Assembly: GCF_001507665.1 (NCBI RefSeq)
Contig: NZ_CP013910.1
Coordinates: 2,417,501-2,481,500 of the forward strand
Direction of reading: 5' to 3'
Length of the DNA stretch: 64,000 bases
Source: Deinococcus actinosclerus
Lineage (GTDB): Bacteria > Deinococcota > Deinococci > Deinococcales > Deinococcaceae
Shown here in pieces: positions 8,935 through 21,875 of this stretch; within the stretch, counting starts at the first letter, position 1; every line of letters begins with the position of its first letter. A program made the position numbers and the translations under genes. Under the pieces are notes generated by a model that saw nothing but the letters and a program-made list of their open reading frames with translations, ran no database searches and had not been told where the DNA came from.

Positions 8935-10760
8935 ATGACCACGTCGGAACAGCCAGGGACTCAGCGTCAGCGCTCCCGCCTGGGGGCGCAACTCCTGCCG
9001 GGGGGCCGGGAGACGCGCTTCCGGGCCTGGAGTACCCGCGCCGGGCAGATGTGCGTGCGGATCGGGAACGAGTCTCACGTGATGGAGCCGCAGCCCGGCG
9101 CGTATTTCGAGACGGTGCTGCCGGTCGGGGCGGGCACCCGCTACTGCTTCGAACTGGACGGTCACGCGTTGCCGGACCCGTACGCGCGTTTCATGCCGCA
9201 CGGCGTGCACGGCGACTCGGAGGTCGTGGATTTCTCCGTGTACGCGTGGCAGCATCCGGACTGGACGGGACGGGCGCTGGCCGAGTGCGTGTTCTACGAA
9301 CTGCACGTGGGCACGTTCACGCCGGAAGGCACGTACAGGGCGGCGCAGGCGCGGCTGCCGGAGCTGGTGGACCTGGGCGTGACCGCGATCCAGATGATGC
9401 CGGTCGCGGCCTTCCCCGGCGAGCGGGGCTGGGGGTACGACGGCGTGGCGCTGTTCGCGCCGTTCGCGCCGTACGGCCGCCCCGAGGACCTGATGGCGTT
9501 CGTGGACGCCGCGCACGGTCTGGGCCTGGCGGTGTTCCTGGACGTGGTGTACAACCACTTCGGGCCGGACGGGAACTACCTGACGAGCTACAGCCCGTCG
9601 TACTTCACGGACCGCTTCCACACGGCGTGGGGGCAGGGCCTGGACTACGCCGAGCCGCACATGCGCCGCTACATCACCGGGAACGCGCGCATGTGGCTGC
9701 AGGACTACCGCTTCGACGGCCTGCGGCTGGACGCGACCGCCAGCATGCAGGACGACAGCGAGGAGCACATCCTGCACGAACTGGCGCGCGAGACGCACGC
9801 GCTGGGCGGCGGGCACATCCTGCTGGCCGAGGATCACCGCAACCTGCCGGAACTGGTCACCGAGACCGGCCTGGACGGCATCTGGGTGGACGACTTCCAC
9901 CACGAGGTGCGCGTGACCCTGACAGAGGAGCAGGAGGGCTACTACGGGGGCTTCCGGGGCGGCGCGCGCGAACTGGCGCACGTCATTGGCAGGGGCTGGC
10001 AGTACGAGGGGCAGTTCTGGAACGTGACCGGCGAGGAACACAACCGCGGCCGGCCCGCCACCGACCTGGAGGCGCCGAGCTTCGTGTACTGCATCCAGAA
10101 TCATGATCAGGTGGGGAACCGCGCGCTGGGCGACCGCCTGCACCACTTCGACTCCGTGACGCTGGCCGAGTACCGCGGGGCGAGCACGCTGCTGCTGTCG
10201 CTGCCGATGACGCCGCTGCTGTTCCAGGGGCAGGAGTGGGCGGCGAGCACGCCCTTCCCGTTCTTCAGCGACCACGCCGGCGAACTGGGGCAGATGGTGA
10301 CCGAGGGGCGGCAGCGCGAGTTCGCGTACTTCTCGGGCTTCAGCACGCTGAACGTGCCCGACCCGCAGGCCGCCGGGACGTTCGAGAGCGCGAAGCTGAA
10401 CTGGGCCGAGCGCGGGGAGGGCGAGCACGGGCGCACGCTGGCGCTGTACCGCCACCTGCTGCGCCTGCGCCGGGAGGATCCGGTGCTGCGGGAGCGGTCG
10501 CGCCGCTTCATCCGGGCGGGCGCGGTGGACACCGGCGCCGGGGAGGCGCTGTGGGTGCGCTGGGAGACCCCGCAGGGCGTGCGGGCCCTGCTGTGGAACC
10601 TGACACACACGCCGCTCACGCCGGGGCTGCTGGCGCTGCCGTTCGCGCTGCCGCCGGAGGTGCTGCTGCACTCCGAGGGGGACCTGCACGCGCCCGCCGC
10701 GCTGGGCGAGCTGCACCTGAGTCCGGGTGAGGCCGCGCTGCTGGCCGGGCCGGTGGAGGC

Positions 10761-10764
<4 letters not shown>
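8935..10764 (+). CDS. treZ: Malto-oligosyltrehalose trehalohydrolase
   Basis: TreZ (609 residues, GH13) releases trehalose from maltooligosyl-trehalose made by TreY. An N-terminal CBM48-like domain precedes the (beta/alpha)8 barrel. Catalytic motifs are FDGLRLD (nucleophile D266), HILLAEDH (acid/base E299) and [10 protein letters not shown] (transition-state Asp). The ATG at 8935 is fixed by AGGAGG 7 nt upstream; an in-frame GTG at 8917 overlaps that site and is rejected. The stop overlaps the treY start by 4 nt, so the two are translationally coupled. A treS gene is not present in the window. Confidence 0.95.
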
Positions 10765-13628
<2,864 letters not shown>

Positions 13629-13635
13629 CTCCCAC

Positions 13636-13673
13636 AGGTGGTGGAGGCGCGGGTGAATGCGCCTTCACCACCT
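13636..13673 (+). terminator. Terminator-like hairpin after treY
   Basis: A 15-bp stem with one G-T pair (AGGTGGTGGAGGCGC with GCGCCTTCACCACCT) and an 8-nt loop. It lacks a U-run and also lies just upstream of the next promoter. Confidence 0.6.
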
Positions 13674-13713
13674 GCGGGAACTTCCGGTGCGGCCGCCGCG
13701 TACTCTGAGACGT

Positions 13714-14403
<690 letters not shown>

Positions 14404-14416
14404 CTGCTGCATCACT

Positions 14417-14450
14417 AAACGCCCCCGCCGAGTCACTGGCGAGGGCGTTT
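14417..14450. terminator. Bidirectional terminator
   Basis: A stem beginning AAACGCCC and ending GGGCGTTT (13 pairs with one mismatch) separates two convergent genes and has A/T tracts on both flanks. Confidence 0.85.
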
Positions 14451-14462
14451 CTGCTGTGTCGG

Positions 14463-15542
14463 TTATTTCGGGTACAGCGTCTTCACGAGCGGGCTGTTCA
14501 GGTTCGCGTCGCCGCGCAGCATGGCGTACGGCAGGGTGACCGTCTCGGCGCAGGCCGACACGACGTGCGGCAGGTCGCTGGGCGTCAGATTCACCCCGGC
14601 GGCGCTCAGGTGCGCGGTGAACTCGTCGGCGTCTTCACGCAGGACGTTCAGGCACTCGGCGTCCACCTTCGCCTTCACGGCCGACAGGTACAGCGTCTTC
14701 TGCCGCGCGGCGCCCAGTTTCGGGAACAGGGTGGTCAGCGGCACGGCGCGGCCCGTCATGCGGTCCAGAATGACGCCCTCGGTCCAGTTGTCGGGGTGCG
14801 CGCCGCCGCAGTAATAATCCACGTCGTCGCGCAGGCTGAGCAGGCGGGCGTTCGACAGCGTGATGGCGGCCCTCAGGGTGTACCCCTCCTGCGGGTCCTG
14901 CTGCGCGGCCTCGGGCAGCAGGGCGCGGCAGTCTAGGGCGTCCGCCGCGTGGCGCAGCTGACGGTCCTGCAGCGCGGCGTTCAGCGCGCCGCTCGCGCCG
15001 GGCACGCGCGGGTACGTCACGCCGGACAGCGGCTCGCGCACCGCGCGCCCCCCGGTGAGCGTCACCCAGGGGCGGTTCAGTTTCAGGAAGGCCAGCGGAT
15101 CGTCGCGGCGCAGCGCACTCAGGCCCGGCGAGAGGGGCAGCCGCAGCGGCAGCCGAGCGGCGTCCAGCGGGGTCAGGGTGACCTCCTGTGGCCGGGCGGC
15201 ACCCGGCGCCTGCCACGTCCCCTTCAGGCCGCCCGGGGCGGGCATCAGGCTGAAGCAGCCGGTCACGACCGCTTCGCCGCCCAGTTCGCGGCGCACGCGT
15301 TCCTCCAGCACCAGCGCGTTCCCGCTGCGGCGCGCCTCCAGGAACAGGTCGAGGCTGCGGCCCTCGTAGAAGTACCGCGACTCGCCCTTCGGATCGAGGC
15401 TCAGGGCGACCGGCAGCGTCCCGAGTGTTCCCCGGTACGTCCCGGCGCGGGCCCAGTCAGGCAGGCCCTCGGTGCCGCCGCACCCGGCAGCCTGCGCGTC
15501 CGCACCGAGGACGAGGGCGGCAGTGAAGATCCATCTCAGCAT
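14463..15542 (-). CDS. Secreted protein with DUF3298/RsiV-like C-terminal domain
   Basis: A 359-residue protein starts MLRWIFTAALVLGADAQA, a signal peptide. The C-terminal half contains DDVDYYCGGAHPDNWTEG and DRMTGRAVPLTTLFP, the pattern of the DUF3298 domain found in RsiV, the lysozyme-binding anti-sigma factor of Bacillus. Here there is no membrane anchor besides the signal peptide, so a periplasmic role is more likely than an anti-sigma role. The ATG at 15542 follows TACGCT by 6 nt (leaderless). The domain call is by pattern only. Confidence 0.7.
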   Translation of the reverse strand: MLRWIFTAALVLGADAQAAGCGGTEGLPDWARAGTYRGTLGTLPVALSLDPKGESRYFYEGRSLDLFLEARRSGNALVLEERVRRELGGEAVVTGCFSLMPAPGGLKGTWQAPGAARPQEVTLTPLDAARLPLRLPLSPGLSALRRDDPLAFLKLNRPWVTLTGGRAVREPLSGVTYPRVPGASGALNAALQDRQLRHAADALDCRALLPEAAQQDPQEGYTLRAAITLSNARLLSLRDDVDYYCGGAHPDNWTEGVILDRMTGRAVPLTTLFPKLGAARQKTLYLSAVKAKVDAECLNVLREDADEFTAHLSAAGVNLTPSDLPHVVSACAETVTLPYAMLRGDANLNSPLVKTLYPK

Positions 15543-15559
15543 GCGTGCAGCGTACACCG

Positions 15560-16321
15560 TCAGGGCTGCGGGCCCTCCCACACGCCGTCCCCGCGGGCGT
15601 CCATGGTGCCGGTGCGCAGCAGCTGCGCCTCGCCGTCCCCGAAGGGCGTGTGGGTGCAGGCCCAGGCCACGGCGGCCTCGATGTCGTACGGCACGGCGTG
15701 GAAGGTGACGGCCCACTGGCCGTTCGCGCGGTCCAGCAGCGTCCAGCGGGCGCGGGGGTCGCCGTCCACCTGATCGCTGACCGACCCGGCGTTCACGAGC
15801 AGCGTGTCCCCCACGCGGGTCGTCCCGGCGCGGTGGGTGTGCCCGCACAGCACGACCTCCGCGCCCAGCGGGTCCAGCGCCGCGCGCAGCTCACGCGGGT
15901 CGCGGGCCCGGTAGAATCCGCCGTGATCCCACACCCACAGCAGGCTGTGCCACGCGCTGTCCGGCGTGCCGTGGCAGGCCAGCAGCGCGCCGCCCAGCGC
16001 GCGGGCCGTCAGGGGCAGGGCCGCCACGCGCGCCAGCAGGGCCGGATCGGTGTGCTCGGCCAGCCACGCGCCGTAGTGCCGGGACAGGGCCGAGCGGCGC
16101 CCGCCGGGCCAGAGTTTCTCCTCGTTGTTGCCGCGCACCTCCAGCGCGCCCGCCGCGGCCAGTTCCGCCTGCATCTCCAGCGCGCGGGCGGGGTCGGCGC
16201 TCCCCTCGGCCTGATCGCCCAGGTTCACGATCAGGTCCGGGCCGGCGGCGCGCACCTCGCGCAGCGCCGCGTCCAGCGCGAAGGCGTTTCCGTGCACGTC
16301 ACTGATCACCGCGACCCTCAT
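15560..16321 (-). CDS. Metallophosphoesterase (YfcE/MJ0936-like)
   Basis: A 253-residue calcineurin-like phosphoesterase. Metal-ligand motifs are in order: ISDVHGN (residues 5-11), NLGDQ, RGNNEEK, ACHG and CGHTH. The small size fits the MJ0936/YfcE class of phosphodiesterases acting on nucleotides or model substrates; the natural substrate is unknown. The ATG at 16321 follows TACCCT by 8 nt. It is divergent from a GNAT gene 35 bp away and lies 17 bp upstream of the secreted DUF3298-like gene's start. Confidence 0.88.
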   Translation of the reverse strand: MRVAVISDVHGNAFALDAALREVRAAGPDLIVNLGDQAEGSADPARALEMQAELAAAGALEVRGNNEEKLWPGGRRSALSRHYGAWLAEHTDPALLARVAALPLTARALGGALLACHGTPDSAWHSLLWVWDHGGFYRARDPRELRAALDPLGAEVVLCGHTHRAGTTRVGDTLLVNAGSVSDQVDGDPRARWTLLDRANGQWAVTFHAVPYDIEAAVAWACTHTPFGDGEAQLLRTGTMDARGDGVWEGPQP

Positions 16322-16356
16322 CAGGGTGCAGGGTAGCGCGGCGCTACACTCCGCGC

Positions 16357-16857
16357 ATGACCGTCCCGCCGCGCCCCCGCACGCCCGACGACCTGCCCGC
16401 GCTCGTGGCGGCCCTGCGCGCCGTGCACGAGCAGTCCGGGTACCCCTCCGCATGGCCGGATGATCCGGCGGCGTTCGTGTTGGGCCGCGGCGAGGCCTGG
16501 GTGGCGGAACACGCGGGCCGCGCGGCGGGGCAGGTCATGCTGGCGCCCCTGCCCGAACCGCGCCCGGTCTGGGCGGCGCCGCTGGGCCTGCCGGGCGAGA
16601 TCCTGGAAGTCAAGCGGCTGTTCGTCAGTCCGGACGCGCAGGGGCTGGGGCTCGCGCGGGCGCTGCTGGCCCACGCGCTGCGCGAGTCGCGGGCGCGCGG
16701 GGCGTTCAGCGTCCTGCAGGTGAACGCGACCAGCCTGCCCGCCATCCGTCTGTACGAGCGCGAGGGCTGGCGGTTCCTGACGCGCGCGCAGGCCGCGTGG
16801 ACGGACCCGGACGGCTCGCATCCCTGGGTGCGGGTCTACGCGCAGCCCACGCCTTGA
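16357..16857 (+). CDS. GNAT family N-acetyltransferase
   Basis: A 166-residue GNAT protein using acetyl-CoA. The core EVKRLFVSPDAQGLGLARALLAHAL matches GNAT motif A (pyrophosphate-binding Q/R-x-x-G-x-G/A region), and NATSLPAIRLYEREGWRFL is motif B with the conserved Tyr. The acceptor substrate is unknown. The ATG follows TACACT by 6 nt (leaderless); the promoter is back-to-back with that of the phosphoesterase. Confidence 0.85.
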   Translation: MTVPPRPRTPDDLPALVAALRAVHEQSGYPSAWPDDPAAFVLGRGEAWVAEHAGRAAGQVMLAPLPEPRPVWAAPLGLPGEILEVKRLFVSPDAQGLGLARALLAHALRESRARGAFSVLQVNATSLPAIRLYEREGWRFLTRAQAAWTDPDGSHPWVRVYAQPTP

Positions 16858-16931
16858 GGCTCGCTTCAGAGATCAAGTGCCGTTCACGTGGCCCTGAGAT
16901 TTCTCCGCCTCGCGGCTGCCACCCTGAAGGC

Positions 16932-17153
16932 ATGCCAGACAAGGACGACAAGAACAGCGGGCACACCAGCCAGCCTCAGGACTACGACCGCAACAAGAAG
17001 GAAGTCCACGAGATCGAGCACGACAACGGGCCGTCCATGAAGAGCGCGAACGACCGCGAGGCCAACGCGCCCCGCAACAACGACAACGGCCTGAGTGACA
17101 AGGAACTCAAGGACCGCGAAGAAGCGCGCAGCGTGCCCTCCAGCAACGGCTGA
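16932..17153 (+). CDS. Small, highly hydrophilic disordered protein
   Basis: A 73-residue protein starting MPDKDDKNSGHTSQPQ consists almost wholly of charged and polar residues (Asp, Lys, Asn, Glu) with no hydrophobic core, so it is probably intrinsically disordered. Such proteins are sometimes linked to desiccation tolerance, but no LEA or hydrophilin repeat is clear. GAAGG lies just before the ATG. A strong terminator follows. No family recognised. Confidence 0.65.
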   Translation: MPDKDDKNSGHTSQPQDYDRNKKEVHEIEHDNGPSMKSANDREANAPRNNDNGLSDKELKDREEARSVPSSNG

Positions 17154-17176
17154 CCGCCAACCCAGCTGAACCCCCA

Positions 17177-17213
17177 AGCGAAGAGGGAGCCCCGACAGGG
17201 CTCCCTTTTCGCT
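17177..17213 (+). terminator. Rho-independent terminator
   Basis: A 16-bp stem with one G-U pair and a 5-nt loop; the 3' arm contains CCCTTTTCGCT. Confidence 0.85.
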
Positions 17214-17234
17214 GTGGGGGCGTACCCTGTCCGG

Positions 17235-17642
17235 GTGACTGACTCTCCTGTGCCTCCCCGCCCGAGCGTGGGGACGCTGCTGCTCGCGGCGCTGTTCGTC
17301 ACGGCGGGCGCGCTGCACTTCGTGGCGCCTGCTCCCTTCGACCGGATCGTGCCTCCCTGGGTACCCCTGACGGCGCGGCAGGCGACCCTGATCAGCGGCG
17401 CGGCGGAACTCCTGGGCGGACTGGGCCTGCTGCTCCCGCGCACCCGCCCCGCCGCCCGCTGGGGCCTGCTGGCGCTGCTCGTGGCGGTCTTCCCCGCGAA
17501 CGTCTGGATGGCGCAGGACCCCGGGCGATTCGGGGTCAGTCCGGCAGTCGCGTGGGGCCGCCTGCCCCTGCAACCGCTGCTGATGTGGGCGGTCTGGCGT
17601 GCGGGCCGGGCCCGGCTGGTCGGCGCTGACCCGCCGCGCTGA
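17235..17642 (+). CDS. DoxX-like small membrane protein
   Basis: A 135-residue protein with four predicted helices (TLLLAALFVTAGALHFV, ATLISGAAELLGGLGLLL, WGLLALLVAVFPANVWM, LPLQPLLMWAVWRA), the arrangement of DoxX/MauE-type proteins. The pairing GALHFVAPAPFDRIVPPW followed by GAAELLGG is typical of this group; the role is unknown, possibly membrane redox. The GTG start at 17235 follows TACCCT by 6 nt (leaderless). An upstream in-frame GTG lies inside the preceding terminator. Confidence 0.78.
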   Translation: MTDSPVPPRPSVGTLLLAALFVTAGALHFVAPAPFDRIVPPWVPLTARQATLISGAAELLGGLGLLLPRTRPAARWGLLALLVAVFPANVWMAQDPGRFGVSPAVAWGRLPLQPLLMWAVWRAGRARLVGADPPR

Positions 17643-17669
17643 GCACGGCGCCCGGCCGGCGGGCGCCGG

Positions 17670-18658
17670 TCAGGGCCGGGCGAAGACCTGCGTCCAGTAG
17701 CGGGTGAACTTCGTGCCGGGGCGCTGCACGTAGCTCAGGCCCACCATCGTGAAGTCGCCCATGATGTTGCGGCAGTGGCCGGGGCTGCGCAGCCAGGCGT
17801 CCACCACCTCCTGCGGCGTCTGCTGCCCGGCGGCGATGTTCTCGGCGACGCTGATTGGGTTCATCCCGGCGGCCTGCACGCGCCGCAGGGGGCTGCTCCC
17901 GTCCAGCGCGCTGGTGTGATCGAAGTAGCCGTACAGTGCCATCCCCGCCGACTGGGCCTGGGCGGCGATGTCCAGGGTCGCGTTGCCCTTCAGGGGGGCA
18001 GGCCCGGACCGCCGGGGCGCTGGCTGTCACAGTTCCAGCCCTGCGCGCGCGCCTGATTGGTGAGGCGCAGCACCTCGCCGTCAAAGGGCAGGCTGGCGGT
18101 CAGGGGCGCGGCGGTCAGGGTCAGCTGGCGCTGCGTGGGTTGCCCGCTGCTGGTGACCGCCAGGGCCGCCGCCGTGTGCTGCCCCGGACTCAGTCGCGCC
18201 GGACCCGTGACGTCGCGGCCGTCGAGGATCAGGCGCGCCGGGCCGGGGCGGTAGAGCACGCTGCCCAGCTCACTCAGGCGGACGGTACCGTCGGCGGCGT
18301 GCAGGACGGTCAGCTCGGCGCGCTCGGCGCCACTCCCCCTCACGGTGATGGGCATCTCGCTGCGGCCGACCTCGCGCCCCTGACGGTCGAGCAGGGTGAC
18401 CTTCACCTGATAGGTGTCCGGGCGGTAGTACGTGTGGGTGACCTGGTCGCCGGTGGCGGTGGCGCCGTCCCCGTACGCCCAGACGACCGTGTACCCGCCG
18501 GGCTGCGTGACCCGCAGCGTGACCGTCAGGGGCGCGAGGTGGTCGCTGCTCATGCTGGACCCCACGCGGAACAGTTCGGCCGGCTGCGCCTGCCCGGCCG
18601 CAGAGGCGACCAGCGACAACGCGACCATCGGGGCCAGCAGGGGACGTACACGGCGCAT
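17670..18658 (-). pseudogene. Secreted PKD-CAP (SCP-like) protein with apparent -1 frameshift
   Basis: Frame one (from ATG 18658, 6 nt after TAATCT) gives a signal peptide, a PKD domain (GYTVVWAYGDG ... HTYYRPDTYQVKV), and the start of a CAP/SCP domain (EVLRLTNQARAQGWNC), then stops near 17990. The rest of the CAP domain ([12 protein letters not shown] ... AENIAAGQ ... [10 protein letters not shown] ... YVQ) continues to 17670 in another frame. The switch point is a run of six G at 17993-17998 (six C in the gene). Seven would restore [10 protein letters not shown] and one continuous protein of about 329 residues. It could be a real mutation, slippage or a sequencing error. Confidence 0.8.
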
Positions 18659-18711
18659 GCACAAAGATTAAGGGACGCTGAAGCCCAGCGGCTGTGAAAT
18701 GCTCCTGAAGA

Positions 18712-19956
18712 TCAGCCTGGCGTCAGCCTGCCCTGGGGCGTGAGGGGACGCACGTGGGTTTCCGCCTGACCGAAGGTCAGCGTGATCAGCAGGCCCCCGC
18801 CGGGCGCGTGCGTGAGCATCACGTCCCCGCCGTGCGCGCGGGCGTAGCGCCGCACCAGCGGCAGGCCCAGACCACTGCCGGGCGCGAGACTCTGCGGGCC
18901 ACGCTCGTAGGGCAGGAACACGCGCCCGCGCAGCTCGTCACTCATGCCCGGCCCGTGATCGCGCACCTGCACGCGCGGCGCCCCCTGCGCGGCGTCCAGC
19001 GTGAGCTCCACGGCGCCCTGCGTGTACTTGACCGCGTTCTCCACAAGGTTCTCCAGCATCTGCCGCACACGGTTCGCGTCCACGGGCCACAGCAGCTGCT
19101 CCGGGGCCGTCACGTGGACGCGGCTGGACGAGAACCGCCGCACGAGTGCCGTCAGATCCGTCGGCTGCACGCGCAGCGTCACGTCCAGGTACAGGTCGTT
19201 CAGGCGGGTCAGGTCGGCCCGGCTGGCGAGCTGCGCGGCGCTGTCCTCGATCTGGGCCAGGAGCCGCTGACGCAGGGTCTCATCCGGCGCGGCCCGCAGG
19301 GCGTCCGCTGCCAGTAGCAGGGACTGAAGGGGGCGGCGCATCTCGTGACTGGCGAGGTTCAGGGCTTCACGCTGACGGTCCTCGCGCTGCTGCGCGCGGC
19401 GCTGCTCGGCACGCCACAGCAGCAGCGCGCGCAGGATCAAGACCAGGCTCAGCAACCCGGAAAAGACCGCGCTGCCGATCAGGGCGCGGCGAAGCTCGAC
19501 GAAGGCCTTCTCGTAGGCAGCTCCCTGCGCGGCGCTGTAGTCCCGCACGAGGTTGTTCAGCGCGATCGCCTCGTTGATCGCCCGCTTCAGTCCGGCTGGC
19601 GTGCGCCGCTCCAGTCCGCGCTGCACGTTGAGCAGCCTGAACTCGTCGCTGGCCTCGATGCTGTCGAGCAGAACGAACTGCGACCGGTTGCTGGCGCTGC
19701 TCAACACCTGTTCGTACCACGCCGCGCGCTTCTCAGGGGTGACCTGCGGGTCCAGCAGCGCAATGCGGTACTGCAGCAGGTCCTGCACCAGCCCCTGATA
19801 GGCATAGGGGCTCAGGCCCTTCCCCCCGTGCAGCAGAACGGTATATGCCGGCTGGGTGGCCAGGAACAGCAGCGTCACGGTAGCGATCAGTGGCAGCAGG
19901 GCCAGCAGCAGTTCCCGCAGCAGGTCGCGCTGTGGCCGGGCCGGTTGGCCGCTCAT
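18712..19956 (-). CDS. Membrane sensor histidine kinase
   Basis: A 414-residue kinase: one TM helix near residues 14-34, a periplasmic sensing segment of about 120 residues, a second TM helix (SAVFSGLLSLVLILRALLLW), a short coiled coil, the phospho-acceptor H204 in SHEMRRPLQSLL, and an ATPase domain with N box ENLVENAVKY, G1 box VRDHGPGMS and G2 box GSGLGLPLVRR. No response regulator is adjacent. Its ATG overlaps the stop of the upstream molybdopterin-domain gene by 4 nt (ATGA), so the two are translationally coupled and probably form one sensing unit. Confidence 0.9.
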   Translation of the reverse strand: MSGQPARPQRDLLRELLLALLPLIATVTLLFLATQPAYTVLLHGGKGLSPYAYQGLVQDLLQYRIALLDPQVTPEKRAAWYEQVLSSASNRSQFVLLDSIEASDEFRLLNVQRGLERRTPAGLKRAINEAIALNNLVRDYSAAQGAAYEKAFVELRRALIGSAVFSGLLSLVLILRALLLWRAEQRRAQQREDRQREALNLASHEMRRPLQSLLLAADALRAAPDETLRQRLLAQIEDSAAQLASRADLTRLNDLYLDVTLRVQPTDLTALVRRFSSSRVHVTAPEQLLWPVDANRVRQMLENLVENAVKYTQGAVELTLDAAQGAPRVQVRDHGPGMSDELRGRVFLPYERGPQSLAPGSGLGLPLVRRYARAHGGDVMLTHAPGGGLLITLTFGQAETHVRPLTPQGRLTPG

Positions 19957-20513
19957 TTCAGCGGGGCGATCCGCTCGGCGTACCACACCCAGGCGGCGCC
20001 GTATTCCGGGCCGTTCAGCCGCGCGGGCTGGGCGGGCAGCACGACGGTCAGCGGCCCCTTCTGCAGCGTCGTGATGGGTTGCCCGTCCGCACTGTAGGCG
20101 AGCATGATCGGTTCGTTCATGTAGTCGTCGGCGTGGATGGTCGTGAAGTACCCGTTCGCGGCGTATACCCGGAGGTCCTTGCCGGCGAAACCGCCCCGCG
20201 CGGCGAGGTCGCGCAGCGTGACGCCCTGGTAGGTGAAGGTCTGCTTGAGCTGGCGGTGCAGGATGGTGTAGCGCATGGCCGGCATGGCCTGCAACTGCCG
20301 TAGCGTGAGCTTGAGGGTGCCCGTCGTGCCGTCGAGGGCCAGCAGGGTCTTCTCGCCGGGCTTGCGGGCCGGGGTGGGCTGGGCGGCGCGGGCGTACGTG
20401 AAGGGCTTCCAGCTCGCGGGGGAGCCCCAGGTCTGCGCCGCAGCGATGTGGAGCAGCGCGGGGTGCAGCAGCAGGACGCTCAGGGCCACGCGGGCGGGGT
20501 GCAGCGGGGTCAC
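19953..20513 (-). CDS. Exported protein with oxidoreductase molybdopterin-binding-type domain
   Basis: About 186 residues with an N-terminal signal-like segment (ALSVLLLHPALLHIAAAQ). The mature part has the sulfite-oxidase-type molybdopterin-domain pattern: TFTYQGVTLRDLAARGGF, VYAANGYFTTIHADDYM, ILAY-like segments and GPLTVVLP near the end. No Cys is present in the mature part, so it lacks the Mo-ligating cysteine and is probably a binding or sensor protein, not an enzyme. The start is uncertain: GTG 20513 gives a signal peptide; TTG 20549 is also open. It overlaps the kinase gene. Confidence 0.72.
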   Translation of the reverse strand: MTPLHPARVALSVLLLHPALLHIAAAQTWGSPASWKPFTYARAAQPTPARKPGEKTLLALDGTTGTLKLTLRQLQAMPAMRYTILHRQLKQTFTYQGVTLRDLAARGGFAGKDLRVYAANGYFTTIHADDYMNEPIMLAYSADGQPITTLQKGPLTVVLPAQPARLNGPEYGAAWVWYAERIAPLK

Positions 20514-20654
20514 GTCCCCGATTGTAGGGTTGGCCGGGCGGGTCCTCAACTAGCGGCGTTCGGGCCGGCGGCATGAGCGCCGAGTGAGCAGAGCCGTCCA
20601 GTTCTCTGATCGCGCGGTCAGGCTCAGGTCACGCCAGGGAGTCAGGCTGGGGGC

Positions 20655-21578
<924 letters not shown>

Positions 21579-21591
21579 CCTTCCGGGGAAG

Positions 21592-21626
21592 AAGGCGGGC
21601 CGCTGGGTGACCAGCTGGCCCGCTTT
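21592..21626 (+). terminator. Terminator after DUF4384 gene
   Basis: An imperfect stem beginning AAGGCGGGCC and ending GGCCCGCTTT lies 13 nt after the stop. Confidence 0.8.
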
Positions 21627-21803
21627 CCCGTCTGGGTCAGGGACTGGTACAGGTGACGGAGATCACGCTGGCCACCCCTTCTCTCATGAGAGGCCGGATA
21701 AAGTGGCGGGCGCTCACAATGCAAGCAGACTTAGACGAGTTGTCTAAACAGATGCGGTTGTCTGAACCGGTCGCCCTCTTGCCCTGGCAGGCAGGGGGTC
21801 GTT

Positions 21804-21857
21804 TATGATTGGCAGGCACCAAAATTTCTGAAACCGGTTCCACGCCGTTGTGGAACC
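21804..21857 (+). promoter_or_regulatory. Alpha-amylase promoter with overlapping operator and hairpin
   Basis: A TATGAT -10 box (21804-21809) is preceded by TTGCCC at 21779, a 19-nt spacer. A CG-centred near-palindrome GAAACCGGTTCC (21830-21841) lies where transcription should begin, as expected for a LacI-family repressor site. It overlaps a perfect 8-bp inverted repeat, GGTTCCAC (21836-21843) with GTGGAACC (21850-21857), just before the ribosome site CTGGAGG. A related half-site GAACCGGTC is at 21764. Confidence 0.6.
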
Positions 21858-21875
21858 ATTTTCTGGAGGTTTCTT

